Source: Nemertoderma westbladi
Taxonomy: Eukaryota; Xenacoelomorpha; Nemertodermatida; Nemertodermatidae
DNA length: 64,000 bases
Direction: 5' to 3'
NCBI GenBank assembly: GCA_032718475.1
Contig: JAUCBJ010005946.1
Location: forward strand, 1-64,000
Part shown: piece by piece, positions 37,301 to 46,690 of the stretch
Position numbering within the stretch: the stretch's first letter is position 1
Layout of the letters: each line of letters starts with the position of its first letter
Program-made: the position numbers and the translations under genes
Notes under the pieces: model-generated
Told to the model about the DNA's origin: nothing
Databases searched by the model: none
What the model saw: the letters and a program-made list of their open reading frames with translations, nothing else

Positions 37301-40300
37301 GGTTATACTTGTTACAATACTTGGTTCATGGTGTTAGATATGTAGGTTATACCTGTTACATTACTTGGTTCATGATGTTAGATAGGTAGGTTATACTTGT
37401 TACATTACTTGGTTCATGATGTTAGATAGGTATGTTATACTTGTTACATTACTTGGTTCATGATGTTAGATAGGTATGTTATACTTGTTACATTACTTGG
37501 TTCATGATGTTAGATAGGTATGCTATACTTGTTACATTACTTGGTTCATGATGTTAGATAGGTAGGTTTTACTTGTTATATTACTTGGTTCATGATGTTA
37601 GATAGGTAGGTTATACTTGTTACAATACTTGGTTCATGGTGTTAGATATGTAGGTTATACCTGTTACATTACTTGGTTCATGATGTTAGATAGGTAGCTT
37701 ATACTTGTTACATTACTTGGTTCATGATGTTAGATAGGTATGTTATACTTGTTACATTACTTGGTTCATGATGTTAGATAGGTATGTTATACTTGTTACA
37801 TTACTTGGTTCATGATGTTAGATAGGTATGCTATACTTGTTACATTACTTGTTTCATGATGTTAGATAGGTAGGTTATACTTGTTAAATTACTTGGTTCA
37901 TGATGTTAGATAGGTATGTTATACTTGTTACATTACTTGGTTCATGGTGTTAGATAGGTATGTTATACTTGTTACATAACTTGGTTTATGATGTTAGATA
38001 GGTATGTTATACTTGTTACATTACTTGGTTCATGATGTTAGATAGGTAGGTTATACTTGTTACATTACTTGGTTCATGATGTTAGATAGGCATGTTATAC
38101 TTGTTATATAACTTGGTTCATGATGTTAGATAGGTATGTTATACTTTTTACATTACTCTGTTCATGATTTTAGATAGGTAGGTTATACTTGTTACATTAC
38201 TTGGCTTATGATGTTCGATTAAGGCAGGTTATACTTGTTATATTACTTGGTTCATGGTGTTAGATAGGTAGGTTATACCTGTTACATTACTCTGTTCATG
38301 ATTTTAGATAGGTAGGTTATACTTGTTACATTACTCGGTTTATGATGTTCGATTAAGGCAGGTTATACTTGTTACATTACTTGGTTCATGATGTTAGATA
38401 GGTATGTTATACTTGTTACATAACTTGGTTCATGATGTTAGATAGGTAGGTTATACTTGTTACATTACTCTGTTCATGATGTTAGATAGGTAGGTTATAC
38501 TTGTTACATTACTCTGTTCATGATGTTAGATAGGTAGGTTATATTTGTTACATTACTTGGTTCATGATGTTAGATAGGTAGGTTATACTTGTTACATTAC
38601 TTGGTTTATGATGTTCGATTAAGGCAGGTTATACTTGTTATATTACTTGGTTCATGGTGTTAGATAGGTAGGTTATACTTGTTACATTACTCTGTTCATG
38701 ATTTTAGATATGTAGGTTATACTTGTTACATTACTTGGTTTATGATGTTCGATTAAGGCAGGTTATACTTGTTATATTACTTGGTTCATGGTGTTAGATA
38801 GGTAGGTTATACTTGTTACATTACTCTGTTCATGATTTTAGATAGGTAGGTTATACTTGTTACATTACTTGGTTTATGATGTTCGATTAAGGCAGGTTAT
38901 ACTTGTTACATTACTTGGTTCATGATGTTAGATCGGTAGGTTATACTTGTTACATTACTTGGTTCATGACGTTAGATAGGTAGGTTATACTTGTTTCATT
39001 ACTTGGTTCATGGTGTTAGATAGGTTTGTTGTACTTGTTACATTACTTGGTTCATGATGTTAGATAGGTAGGTTATCCCTGTTACATTACTTGGTTAATG
39101 ATGTTAGATAGGTATGTTATACTAGTTACATTACTTGGTTCATGATGTTAGATTATTACTGTTAATTGTTACTGTACCTGTTAATTTACTTCGTTCATAA
39201 TCATAATGTTAAATAGGTAGGTTATACTTGTTACATTTTCACTTGGTTCATGATGTTATTAGGTAAGGTTAGATCATTTACATTACTTGGTTCACAATGG
39301 TAGGTGGTAGATCTGTTCAATTTTTTTGTGGATTGTTTTCAGACAAGATATCAGAAATGCAATGTATAACTCACATGCGAGACTGGCTATTATGTCGAAA
39401 GATGAAGCATCTAATGATATGCCTGAACATATTAACAGAGCTGATAGTGGTGTTAGAGGTGAAGTATTAATAGTTATTTTATAGTTAATTGAAGGAAACT
39501 CAAATACAATGTTCTGTTTGAAACTATTTTTAGTATCCAGTTGATTTAGTTATATTAAGATGTATACAAATTGAACCTACCCTCATAGCGATCCTACTGA
39601 AATCTCCTAAGCAAGTTCGACCATACAAATATGCGATGATATCAACCCTCCAGATACCAGCCCCCCCCCCCCCCCCCCCACCCCCCACAAGGCAGATTAA
39701 TACTTACTCATCAGAGGAAAAACTGAACAGCAGGGACGAAGTTTGACATGATCAATTGGTCAATTGAGGTTGCTCCAGATGCTGATGTTGTTAGCATATC
39801 CATTCGCTGCACCACCCAGTAAGAAAATGGGGAACTGTGATTTACGAATCACAACCAAGTATGCAATATCACCCAGAAGTAGTATTGCATACCAGAAGGG
39901 AAAGGGGCAATAATGCCAGCTTGGAGATGACACAAACACATCTCAGGGAGAAGCTGGCATAGGGCCAGGGGAGATAGGGAGTGGCCAAAGAGTAAACCAA
40001 TCAATAGTGGGGTGGCACACCATCAATTAGCGCGCATCTATTGGTAGGTCAAAAAAGTAGGTAGTATGTGTAATCTTCCATGCAATATCTATATAACTGT
40101 TACTCAGTGTTAATTATGATTCAGTTGGCTATTAACCAGTGTAGGAGTCAAACGGTTTTAACCGTCGTTGTTACTGCTGTCATTGTGCAATACTGATCGT
40201 GCTGTTTTACCGGTACTTATATATCAGACAACATTATCAATACGATAAACAAAACTCTGTGTTATTGTTACACCAGCAATCGGCCTTTCAGTCCCTTGAA

Positions 40301-43230
40301 TCACACTAGGCGGACACGGACATACGACAAACACCAGTCAGGATCCACTTGCCAACTGGGATCCCATCACAGATGCCGTGTTTCCCTGATGGCATCTGAA
40401 AGAGTTTCCATGCTGTCTTTCCTGGACTATATTCATATCACCACATCTTCAAGTCTCAATGGAAGTATGTGCTCGCACCACCCAAGAGGATTATAACCTA
40501 ATATCTTCAAATTACTCCTTTAGCAGTCCAACAGGGCATCATATAGGCCCCTTGAGACATCCAAAGGATATGTGTATCACCTCAAAAACTTCCATTATTC
40601 GGAAAGTGTATCGAAATCAAATAATAGCCTCGGATCAACCCTAAATCCAAAGTTCTGCCTGTGATCAGTGTCTTAGTATGATCAATTTAAACTGGATTAC
40701 ATTTATAAATATACAGGTTTGGGAGGAACGCAGATGGAACCACTGTGTTCTGGTGCTGAGGAGAACCTTCTGTATTATCCTTACACAGAAGATGCTTACT
40801 ATGGTAATAACATCTACCTTCACGAACTGGGCCATGGTATTCATCTAATCGGTGTCATGGGAGGCGACCCTCAACTTTACGCTGATATAGATAATACTTG
40901 GCAGACATCGAAGTCACTATGGGTAAACTGTTACGGTAAGGAAGAAGAGACAAATTAGACAAACTGAATCTACTGTATGTCCAACATGCACCAATATTGT
41001 GTCTAAATTCCTGTTGTAGTATATCCTGGAAACTCACTATTTGCCAAGAAACTGTTCATTTTAATTACTGTGCTGTAATTACTGTGTTAACTATCATTTT
41101 CCATCATATGCGGCGTGATAAAAAAGTTTTCTACACTTTGCAGGAGCTTCGAATCCGGCTGAATGGATGGGAGAGAATATGATGTACTATTTCGATCAAT
41201 CCGTTGAATCGAGCAATGCTGATGGAAGTTGCGATGGCATCAAGAATTTCGTCAACACTCGAAATGAGTTAAAAAGTTATGATAGAGCAGCCTACGATCT
41301 AACTGAGAGAATCTTCCCATGTCAAAATGAAATCATAAAGCTTGAAAGTAGAGAAGATCCTGATATAACTGTAAGTATATCAAGTAAAGGCGCATCACCA
41401 GCAGAAATGGGGGTAAACACATCGCCTACACCTACAGTAGGCCTATATGTACCAGTACGTCAGTAGGCCTATTCATCTGACTAATGATTCTCAGGTTGTT
41501 GAATCTTATTTATCTTAAATTGGGTTTCCAACAATATTCCTAACTCTCGTTTATTGTTTTGGTTCCTTTCATCCCTAATGCAAACACAGTTTGGTTTGAT
41601 GAGTTTCGACACAACAGCTAATTACTAACAAAAATATAACTGCAACCAGTTCTATTGATTTTAGATTATGTATTGGTTAGAATAACGTGCCACTGTAACC
41701 TGCTCCTTTCCCTAAATTGGTAATTTAACAATGAGACGATATGGGATTTGAGTCATATCAGCCCCCCCCCCCCCCCCCCCCCCTGTCTCACTTAGGGTTA
41801 TTAGTACTGTATATGTAATACATGTCCTAATATAATTAGGATTATTACAGATACGACCAACTGGCAGCAAAATAATATTTTAGTCATTTTAATTCTAACA
41901 TTAGTAGTCAACTTAGAATTAAGAATTCACATCATTCTATTGGTAGTTTATCAGGTTGAACTAAACATTTTATTTTCCCCGTATTAATTTAGTGGGTTAA
42001 AGGACATTGCCAGAACGGCGGTTTCATGTGGTACACATTCAACGACTTCCATTTGGAATCCGTCAGTGTAGCTGCTTTGGGAGAAACTTGTGATGATGGA
42101 AGTAGCGCCTGTGGATTCTGGAAAGATATTGGGGAATGCCAAAATAATCCTGGGTTTATGTTCTCGGTATGCCGTGCTTCTTGCGGATACTGTTGGCATC
42201 ATTTCGCACCAGATCCACCTAAAGCTGTGTCGGCGATAGCTCTCGCTGATGGAAATATCCAGGTATAACTTCTAACTCAGTACATTTCCTTAGTACATTT
42301 CAATATTAAATTTTTTAATAACTATAAATAAGTATAAGTTATAACTATAAATAAGTAATAATAAATAAGTTTTTGAGGGTTCTTTTTTCTTTGTCTAAGC
42401 AATTGTGGCTGGCCACGAGAAAAGGGACCTTATGTTACCGGAGGTCGATTTGGAGTTATTAGGCCTATGAGATGCAGAATTTTACAGAGATTTTAACAAA
42501 AAAAACGGTGTCTCAATATCTATTTCCAAAAAAAAGTTATAGCGATTTATGTGAAGGTGATTCGGGTAGCTCTTTTCCTACCTACCCGTATTAGTACCTT
42601 TTATTAAAGTCCTACATTCAGACATGAAAACACTAAAACAGTGTTATATACAACACTGCAACATCTTATATTGCTTCCTGTAATTAGTTATTTCCTAGGT
42701 ATCTTGAATATCAGAACCAATTTGAATTTCCCGCATCGTTTTATACATTTCTAACTTGATAATCCAATTAAATTTGTTCAAAAATAGAGGGAAACTTTAA
42801 ACGCGATTATCTCAGAATCAGGTTTTGCGACATAAGGTCCCTTTTCTCGTGGCCAGCCACAATTTATATTTACTTATACCGAAAGAATGAATAATGATAT
42901 TTTGTACATTATATGTTATTTTAGGTGAGCTGGGTACCTGGACATAACGGCGACCTCCCAAATACCTACCAACTACTCATCAAAGATGAAAGCTCTTCCT
43001 TTCAATATGGTTGGAGTGTCTCCACTCCGGAGGCTATTGTCAGTGACCTTCCCAACAGCTCTTCTTATATAGCCAGTGTCCGAGCCTGTCATATGTCTAC
43101 TTGCGGAGAATACACCGATTCTACTCTATTTACCGTGGCTGGAAGTTGTTCCTGTAAACCCAACATGTCCGACATCCTCCCCGACGCTGTAATATTAACC
43201 TCTGGTGACGCAACAGCCTTAGAATATTAA
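16017..43230 (+). CDS. Secreted zinc metallopeptidase with ShK and FN3 modules (7 exons)
   Basis: Predicted exons are 16017-16356, 24539-24733, 39343-39458, 40717-40935, 41144-41370, 41993-42262 and 42925-43230. All junctions are GT-AG and keep the frame. The product has a Pro-rich, dibasic-rich N-terminal part and a conserved region with LDPFYKKYLHAYGIP and VPDEALRRA. A peptidase domain follows with SGAEENLL and the zinc site HELGHGIHLIG (HExxH). Further motifs are NPAEWMGE, perhaps the third ligand, and NTRNELKSYDRAAYDLTE. Then come a six-Cys ShK module and one FN3 module. The domain resembles an uncharacterised metazoan/bacterial metallopeptidase family known to me only by its motifs. No signal-peptide exon is found, so the gene starts further upstream, perhaps beyond the adaptor junction. 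Intron 2 is one giant minisatellite copied from its own 5' splice site. The first exon is linked by phase and strand only. Confidence 0.72.
16455..17010 (-). pseudogene. LINE 3' fragment with RT motifs
   Basis: On the minus strand, pieces in different frames read LPLGSTLSPILFIRLIN and LFADDFTLLNFA, the GxPQGSxLSP and FADD motifs of a reverse transcriptase. Downstream the fragment ends in an (AAAT)n tail (attt repeats at about 16456-16487 on the plus strand). Frame shifts show decay. Confidence 0.55.
17011..17930. other. Non-coding stretch of the metallopeptidase intron
   Basis: No gene is seen. A 15-G run lies near 17631-17643 and short G and C runs lie at 17675-17720. These resemble the poly-G/poly-C foldbacks elsewhere in the window. 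Confidence 0.4.
17931..18460. repeat. Three degenerate repeats of about 155 bp
   Basis: Three diverged tandem copies share ggtgctagcaccaaatttt-like cores (18018-18056, 18190-18212, 18352-18372). Each core is followed by an aattg...cttgttt...ggttctgaattcaatggaat block. Divergence is high, so this is an old array. Confidence 0.6.
18540..19460 (-). pseudogene. Decayed LINE, endonuclease start and linker
   Basis: On the minus strand near 19250-19310 it reads NLNCQNLSYFDYIISQFLKI, then KFDIFTFTETF, an endonuclease N-terminal pattern. Near 18550-18760 it reads KKWIISGIIKSIRLKDKLYR followed by an FNTFRNKLSKILK segment, the typical basic linker before the RT. Stops and deletions are present. Together with 16455-17010 and 15290-15600 it may be one element broken by later insertions. 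Confidence 0.55.
19458..19665. repeat. Four perfect copies of a 52-bp unit
   Basis: Four almost identical 52-base units (acagatgaaaagggtaaacg then tcattaaaacggcaagagat) lie at the 5' side of the minus-strand LINE fragment. They could be 5' UTR monomers of that LINE or a young local minisatellite. Confidence 0.9.
19880..20318 (+). pseudogene. Endonuclease C-terminal fragment of the endonuclease-RT element
   Basis: In shifting frames this contains SIQDCNAFTLRPFSSDHRLI, the terminal SDH motif of an APE-type endonuclease. Then come HDWSSLLQQPSVRSSFTLQL and NRKKAPWTDHKIRKCRNDLY, the linker before the RT. The frame after 20062 is open for 85 codons but is cut by the SINE that follows. Confidence 0.7.
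20319..20570 (+). mobile_element. tRNA-derived SINE, copy 1
   Basis: The tRNA-like head has an A-box region GTCCGAGTGGATACGGCGC and a B box GGTTCGAATCC. A conserved body follows (tccctaggcaagacacttta, gcggtataatgggaacct) and a 3' part ending aaagcgctatataattaacc. Copy 2 lies reversed at 24241-24512, about 90 percent alike by eye. The head resembles a tRNA with a long variable arm (Leu/Ser type). Confidence 0.85.
20571..21315. mobile_element. Element bounded by iterated palindromic 15-mers
   Basis: At the left end, about six copies of ggacaattcggtccc run forward, then about five run reversed (gggaccgaattgtcc), around an AT-rich loop attaattttgtattttggga. A weaker version of the same structure closes the right end (about 21190-21310), again five forward copies and one or two reversed. 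The roughly 370 bases between are AT-rich with no gene. Terminal iterated palindromes suggest a non-autonomous foldback DNA transposon whose ends serve as repeated binding sites. Confidence 0.6.
21316..21432 (+). pseudogene. RT fragment of the endonuclease-RT element
   Basis: Reads KLVPVPKKANYLTLYGSFRR then ISLISIAAKLYNR, matching the copy at 13602-15191 near its start (NKLVPVPKKGNLTLYGSFRG). It is followed by the large foldback. Confidence 0.8.
21591..22481. mobile_element. Large foldback (arms about 400 bp)
   Basis: The left arm starts near 21591 (atgtcctggaatgta) and the right arm ends near 22481 (tatattccagaatat). Pairing can be followed through gggtgagccagaatttttat with ataaaaattctggctcaccc, and ggattccaaatatgtaaca with tgttacatatttggaatcc. 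It continues through ttattttattctatttaa with ttaaatagaataaaat. A shorter perfect hairpin (15-base stem) sits at 21883-21915. The element splits two RT fragments of the same retroelement, so it probably inserted into it. Confidence 0.8.
22485..23085 (+). pseudogene. 3' fragment of the endonuclease-RT element
   Basis: Contains VDYVLRMSLDHH, then broken frames, then an open stretch (22775-23032) with VPPSLTLEQSRLCFAGHCFR and GGQPMTFLRRILKDTGLEDA. It ends with a (TAG)n tail at about 23066-23080. Compared with the copy at 13602-15191 there are internal deletions and stops. Confidence 0.85.
23086..24240. other. Non-coding intron stretch
   Basis: No coding exon is seen. There is a (GATAAT)n microsatellite at about 23242-23270 and an A/T-rich block at 23100-23145. 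Confidence 0.5.
24241..24512 (-). mobile_element. tRNA-derived SINE, copy 2
   Basis: A reversed copy of the SINE at 20319-20570. On the minus strand it has the head GTCTGAGTGGATATGGCGC, the B box GGTTCGAATCC and a 3' end with aaagcgctatataaataacc followed by an (ATT)n tail (about 24240-24265 on the plus strand). It ends about 26 bases before the acceptor of the next metallopeptidase exon. Confidence 0.87.
24539..24733 (+). CDS. Metallopeptidase exon whose 3' end seeds the 44-bp array
   Basis: The acceptor is cctaattttag (24528-24538). The exon encodes NAVVAEMNLDPFYKKYLHAY, GIPILSSENVPDEALRRA, CYITWFMMLD and then AG of a split codon. The donor is GATAG|GTAGGT. The last 33 bases of the exon (24701-24733), with the donor and 11 intron bases, form the first unit of the array. 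Confidence 0.82.
24701..39303 (+). repeat. 14.6-kb, 44-bp minisatellite seeded by an exon-donor junction
   Basis: About 330 units of 44 bases (sometimes 43-45). The unit is tgttacattacttggttcat, gatgttagatag, then gtaggttatacc/t. The first unit is partly coding: its first 33 bases are the end of the exon at 24539-24733. The next bases are the intron's 5' splice site. Most units keep AG|GTAGGT or AG|GTATGT. Multi-kb higher-order copies are visible: marker units with catgttatacttgttatat recur at 31081, 35137 and 38091. Units degenerate only near the right edge (39150-39303), about 40 bases before the next acceptor. Confidence 0.97.
39343..39458 (+). CDS. Metallopeptidase exon after the giant intron
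   Basis: A strong acceptor (tttttttgtggattgttttcag) lies right after the array. Its first base completes the split Arg codon. The exon reads QDIRNAMYNSHARLAIMSKD, EASNDMPEHINRADSGVR and ends with one base of a Gly codon before GTGAAG. The xxDIRxAMxxSxARLAIM...PEH pattern continues the conserved region of the previous exon. Confidence 0.82.
39459..40716. other. Intron without recognised content
   Basis: An intron of the metallopeptidase gene. It has an 18-C run near 39661-39679 and unclassified, probably transposon-derived sequence at 39700-40320. No reading frame is supported. Confidence 0.5.
40717..40935 (+). CDS. Metallopeptidase exon with the HExxH zinc site
   Basis: The acceptor is aaatatacag and the donor ACG|GTAAGG. 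It encodes GLGGTQMEPLCSGAEENLLY, then a Tyr-rich stretch and YLHELGHGIHLIGVMGGDPQ. His and Glu of HELGH are the expected zinc ligands and catalytic base. The spacing (HExxHxxH) does not match the metzincin HExxHxxGxxH pattern. Confidence 0.85.
41144..41370 (+). CDS. Metallopeptidase exon, C-terminal part of the catalytic domain
   Basis: The acceptor is acactttgcag and the donor ACT|GTAAGT. It encodes ASNPAEWMGENMMYYFDQSV, a Gly/Asp/Cys turn (DGSCDGIKNF), NTRNELKSYDRAAYDLTERI and FPCQNEIIKLESRED. The E in AEWMGE is a candidate third zinc ligand (inference). It ends in phase 0. Confidence 0.83.
41670..41790. repeat. Dispersed repeat with poly-C end
   Basis: Shares ttagaataacgt.ccactgtaacctgctcc and the run of about 22 C with the element at 6870-6992. 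It lies within an intron. Confidence 0.65.
41993..42262 (+). CDS. ShK-module exon
   Basis: A 90-codon, phase 0-0 exon between aatttag and CAG|GTATAA. After CQNGGFMWYTF it carries a classic ShK domain with six cysteines in the order TC..SAC..GEC..SVC..ASC..GYC, plus the family signature GFW..IGECQNNPGFM. ShK domains are common extracellular modules on animal metalloproteases and here act as an ancillary domain. Symmetric phases suit exon shuffling. Confidence 0.92.
42401..42864. mobile_element. MITE with 35-bp perfect terminal inverted repeats
   Basis: Left aattgtggctggccacgaga (42401 on) through aaagggaccttatgt is matched exactly by the reverse complement at 42830-42864. The 464-base element has no coding frame and sits in the last intron of the metallopeptidase gene. 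The flanking duplication is not clear. Confidence 0.85.
42925..43230 (+). CDS. Last exon, fibronectin type III module
   Basis: The acceptor is gttattttag. It encodes VSWVPGHNGDLPNTYQLLIK and a YIASVRACHMSTCGEYTDST region with the FN3 strand pattern (W near the start, Y-x-A-x-V-R-A late). A short Cys-containing tail follows, ending in TAA at 43228-43230. No membrane anchor is seen, so the protein is probably secreted. Confidence 0.85.
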   Translation: MSWVPGHNGDLPNTYQLLIKDESSSFQYGWSVSTPEAIVSDLPNSSSYIASVRACHMSTCGEYTDSTLFTVAGSCSCKPNMSDILPDAVILTSGDATALEY

Positions 43231-43414
43231 GTGACCACCCAAACCTGTAGACCTGCGACCATGATATTTACATATAAACACATCAGTTAAATGTGGTGAG
43301 ATGGTATCAATACTGACTATATAAAATATATATTGAAGCTAAATAACGCATGTTGATGTTGTCATTGTTTAATTTTGCCATTTACCTTCATCAACCCGGT
43401 TCATACAATACCGA

Positions 43415-43420
43415 AATAAA
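43415..43420 (+). promoter_or_regulatory. Polyadenylation signal of the metallopeptidase gene
   Basis: AATAAA, 185 bases after the TAA stop and before the next minisatellite. It is the first canonical hexamer downstream. Confidence 0.6.
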
Positions 43421-43540
43421 AATTGTCACCCCTGCATAATACGTTAATTCATTATTTAATGATAAATGTATGTGGGATACTGTAAAAGCAATACGTTAAC
43501 TTTGAAATGAAATACGTTAACTTTGTATTAAAAGATGTCC

Positions 43541-44905
43541 AAAAATACTCACATTCACATCCACCTCCCCACATTCCCATCCTCCCGCACTCACATCTTC
43601 CCACATCCCCATCCTCCAACACTCACATCTTCCCACATTCCCATCCTCCCACACTCATATCTTCCTACATTCCCATCCTCCCACACTCACATCTTCCCAC
43701 ATTCCCATCCTCCCACACTCACATCTTCCCACATTCCCATCCTCCCACACTCACATCCTCCCACATTCCCATCCTCCCACACTCACATCTTCCCACATTC
43801 CCATCCTCCCGCACTCACATCATCCCACATCCCCATCCTCCCACACTCACATCTACCCACATTCCCATCTTCCCACACTCACATCTTCCCACATTCCCAT
43901 CTTCCCACACTCACATCTTCCCACATTCCCATCCTCCCACACTCACATCTTCCAACATTTCCATCCTCCCACACTCACATCTTCCCACATTCCCATCTTC
44001 CCACACTCACATCTTCCCACATTCCCATCTTCCCACACTCACATCTTCCCACATTCCCATCCTCCCACACTCACATCTTCCCACATTCCCATCCTCCCAC
44101 ACTCACATCTACCCATATTCCCATCTTCCCACACTCACATTTTCCCACATTCCCATCTTCCCACACTCACATCGTCCTACATTCCCATCCTCCCACACTC
44201 ACATCTTCCAACATTTCCATCCTCCCACACTCACATCTTCCCACATTCCCATCTTCCCACACTCACATCTTCCCACATTCCCATCCTCCCACACTCACAT
44301 CTTCCCACATTCCCATCTTCCCACACTCACATCTTCCCACATTCCCATCTTCCCACACTCACATCTTCCCACATTCCCATCCTCCCACACTCACATCTTC
44401 CCACATTCCCATCCTCCCACACTCACATCTACCCACATTCCCATCTTCCCACACTCACATCTTCCCACATTCCCATCTTCCCACACTCACATATTCCCAC
44501 ATTCCCATCCTCCCACACTCACATCTTCCAACATTCCCATCTTCCCACACTCACATCTTCCCACATTCCCATCCTCCCACACTCACATCTTCCCACATTC
44601 CCATCCTCCCACACTCACATCTTCCAACATTTTCATCCTCCCACACTCACATCTTCCCACATTCCCATCTTCCCACACTCACATCTTCCCACATTCCCAT
44701 CTTCCCACACTCACATCTTCCCACATTCCCATCCTCCCACACTCACATCTTCCCACATTCCCATCCTCCCACACTCACATCTTCCAACATTTTCATCCTC
44801 CCACACTCACATCTTCCCACATTCCCATCTTCCCACGCTCACATCTTCCCACATTCCCATCCTCCCACACTCACATCTTCCCACATTCCATTCTTCCATC
44901 TTCAC
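43541..44905. repeat. 32-bp minisatellite (CACATCTTCCCACATTCCCA)
   Basis: About 42 units of 32 bases, purely pyrimidine- plus A-rich on this strand. No unit has a stop in two plus-strand frames, which creates two overlapping His/Pro-rich open frames of 470-480 codons with no coding meaning. It lies just past the 3' end of the metallopeptidase gene. Confidence 0.95.
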
Positions 44906-44995
44906 ACAATGCCACCCAATATGTCAAAGGGGGAGCTTCTGTAGAATAAAGTCGACGGCATCTCATGCCATCGCCGTATTGGCTCAGAGGACGAA

Positions 44996-46690
44996 TTGGC
45001 TCACCAGCTAACACCACCTAGCCCCACCTGGGTTAAAAAGCAATCAGCTAACACCACCAGCCCCACCTGGGTTAACAACCAATCAGCTAACACCACCTAG
45101 CCCCATCTGGGAAAACAACCAATCAGCTAACACCACCGAGCCCCATCTGGGTTAACAACCAATCAGCTAACACCACCAAGCCCCACCTGTGTTAACAACC
45201 AATCAGCTAACACCACCAGCCCCACCTGGGTTAACAACCAATCAGCTAACACCACCTAGCCCCATCTGGGAAAACAACCAATCAGCTAACACCACCGAGC
45301 CCCACCTGGGTTAACAACCAATCAGCTAACACCACCAAGCCCCACCTGGGTTAACAACCAATCAGCTAACACCAACTAGCCCCACCTCGTTTAACAACCA
45401 ATCAGCTAACACCAACACCACCTAGCCCCACCTCTGTTAACAACCAATCAGCTAACACCACCTATCCCCACCTGGGTTAACAAGCAATCGGCTAACACCA
45501 CCAGCCCCACCTGGGTTAACAAGAAATCAGCAAATACCACCTAGCCCCACCTGGGTTAACAAGCAATCAGCTAACACCACCAGCCCCACCTGGGTTAACA
45601 AGCAATCAGCTAACACCACCTAGCCCCACCTGGGTTAACAAGCAATCAGCTAACACCACCTAGGCCCACCTGGGTTAACAACCAATCAGCTAACACCACC
45701 TAGCCCCACCTGGGTTAACAAGCAATTAGCTAACACCACCTAGCCCACCTTGGTTAACAAGCAATCAGCTAACACCACCTAGCCCCACCTGGGTTAACAA
45801 CCAATCAGCTAACACCACCTAGCCCCACCTGGGATAACAAGCAATCAGATAACACCACCAGCCCCACCTCGTTTAACAATCAAACAACTAACACCAACAC
45901 CACCTAGCCCCAACTGAGTTAACAACCAATCAGCTAACACCACCAGCTCCACCTGGGTTAACAAGCAATCAGCTAACACCACCTAGCCCCACCTGGGTTA
46001 ACAATCAATCAGCTAACACCACCTAGCCCCACCTGGGATAACAAGCAATCAGCTAACACCACCAGCCACACCTGGGTGAACAAGCAATCAGCTAACACCA
46101 CCTAGCCCCACCTTGGTTAACAAGCAATCAGCTAACATCACCAGCCCCACCTGGGTTAACAAGCAATCAGCTAACACCACCTAGCCCCACCTGGGTTAAC
46201 AAGCAATCAGCTAACACCACCTAGGCCCACCTGGGTTAACAACCAATCAGCTAACACCACCTAGCCCCACCTGGATTAACAACCAATCAGCTAACACCAC
46301 CAGCCCCACCTGGGTTAACAACCAATCAGCTAACACCACCTAGCCCCATCTGGGAAAACAACCAATCAGCTAACACCACCGAGCCCCACCTGGGTTAATA
46401 ACCAATCAGCTAACACCACCAAGCCCCACCTGGGTTAACAACCAATCAGCTAACACCACCAAGCCCCACCTGGGTTAACAACCAATCAGCTAACACCACC
46501 TAGCCCCACCTGGGTTAACAATCAATCAGCTAACACCACCAAGCCCCACCTGGGTTAACAACCAATCAGCTAACACCACCAAGCCCCACCTGGGTTAACA
46601 ACCAATCAGCTAACACCACCTAGCCCCACCTGGGATAACAACCAATCAGTTAACACCACCTAGCCCCACCTGTAATAACAACCAATGTGG
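44996..46690. repeat. 40-bp minisatellite (CAATCAGCTAACACCACCTA)
   Basis: About 42 units of 40 bases continuing with gccccacctgggttaacaac. Single-base variants define sub-families, for example ctgggaaaacaacc and ctaggcccacc, and blocks of several units recur. It fills the gap between two convergent genes. Confidence 0.95.

Noticed and set aside
40296-40644. Short open frames in the intron before the HExxH exon
   Set aside because: No domain, no matching splice phases and no similarity to the peptidase family. Probably transposon-derived sequence.
42065-42200. ShK module as a secreted toxin
   Set aside because: It is an in-frame module between a metallopeptidase domain and an FN3 domain in one spliced gene, as in many animal proteases, so there is no reason to call it a toxin.
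43507-44949. Two overlapping His/Pro/Ser-rich open frames of 469-480 codons
   Set aside because: They are two frames of the same 32-bp minisatellite, which lacks stops. The period is not a multiple of three, so neither frame has a consistent peptide repeat, and no other coding sign exists.
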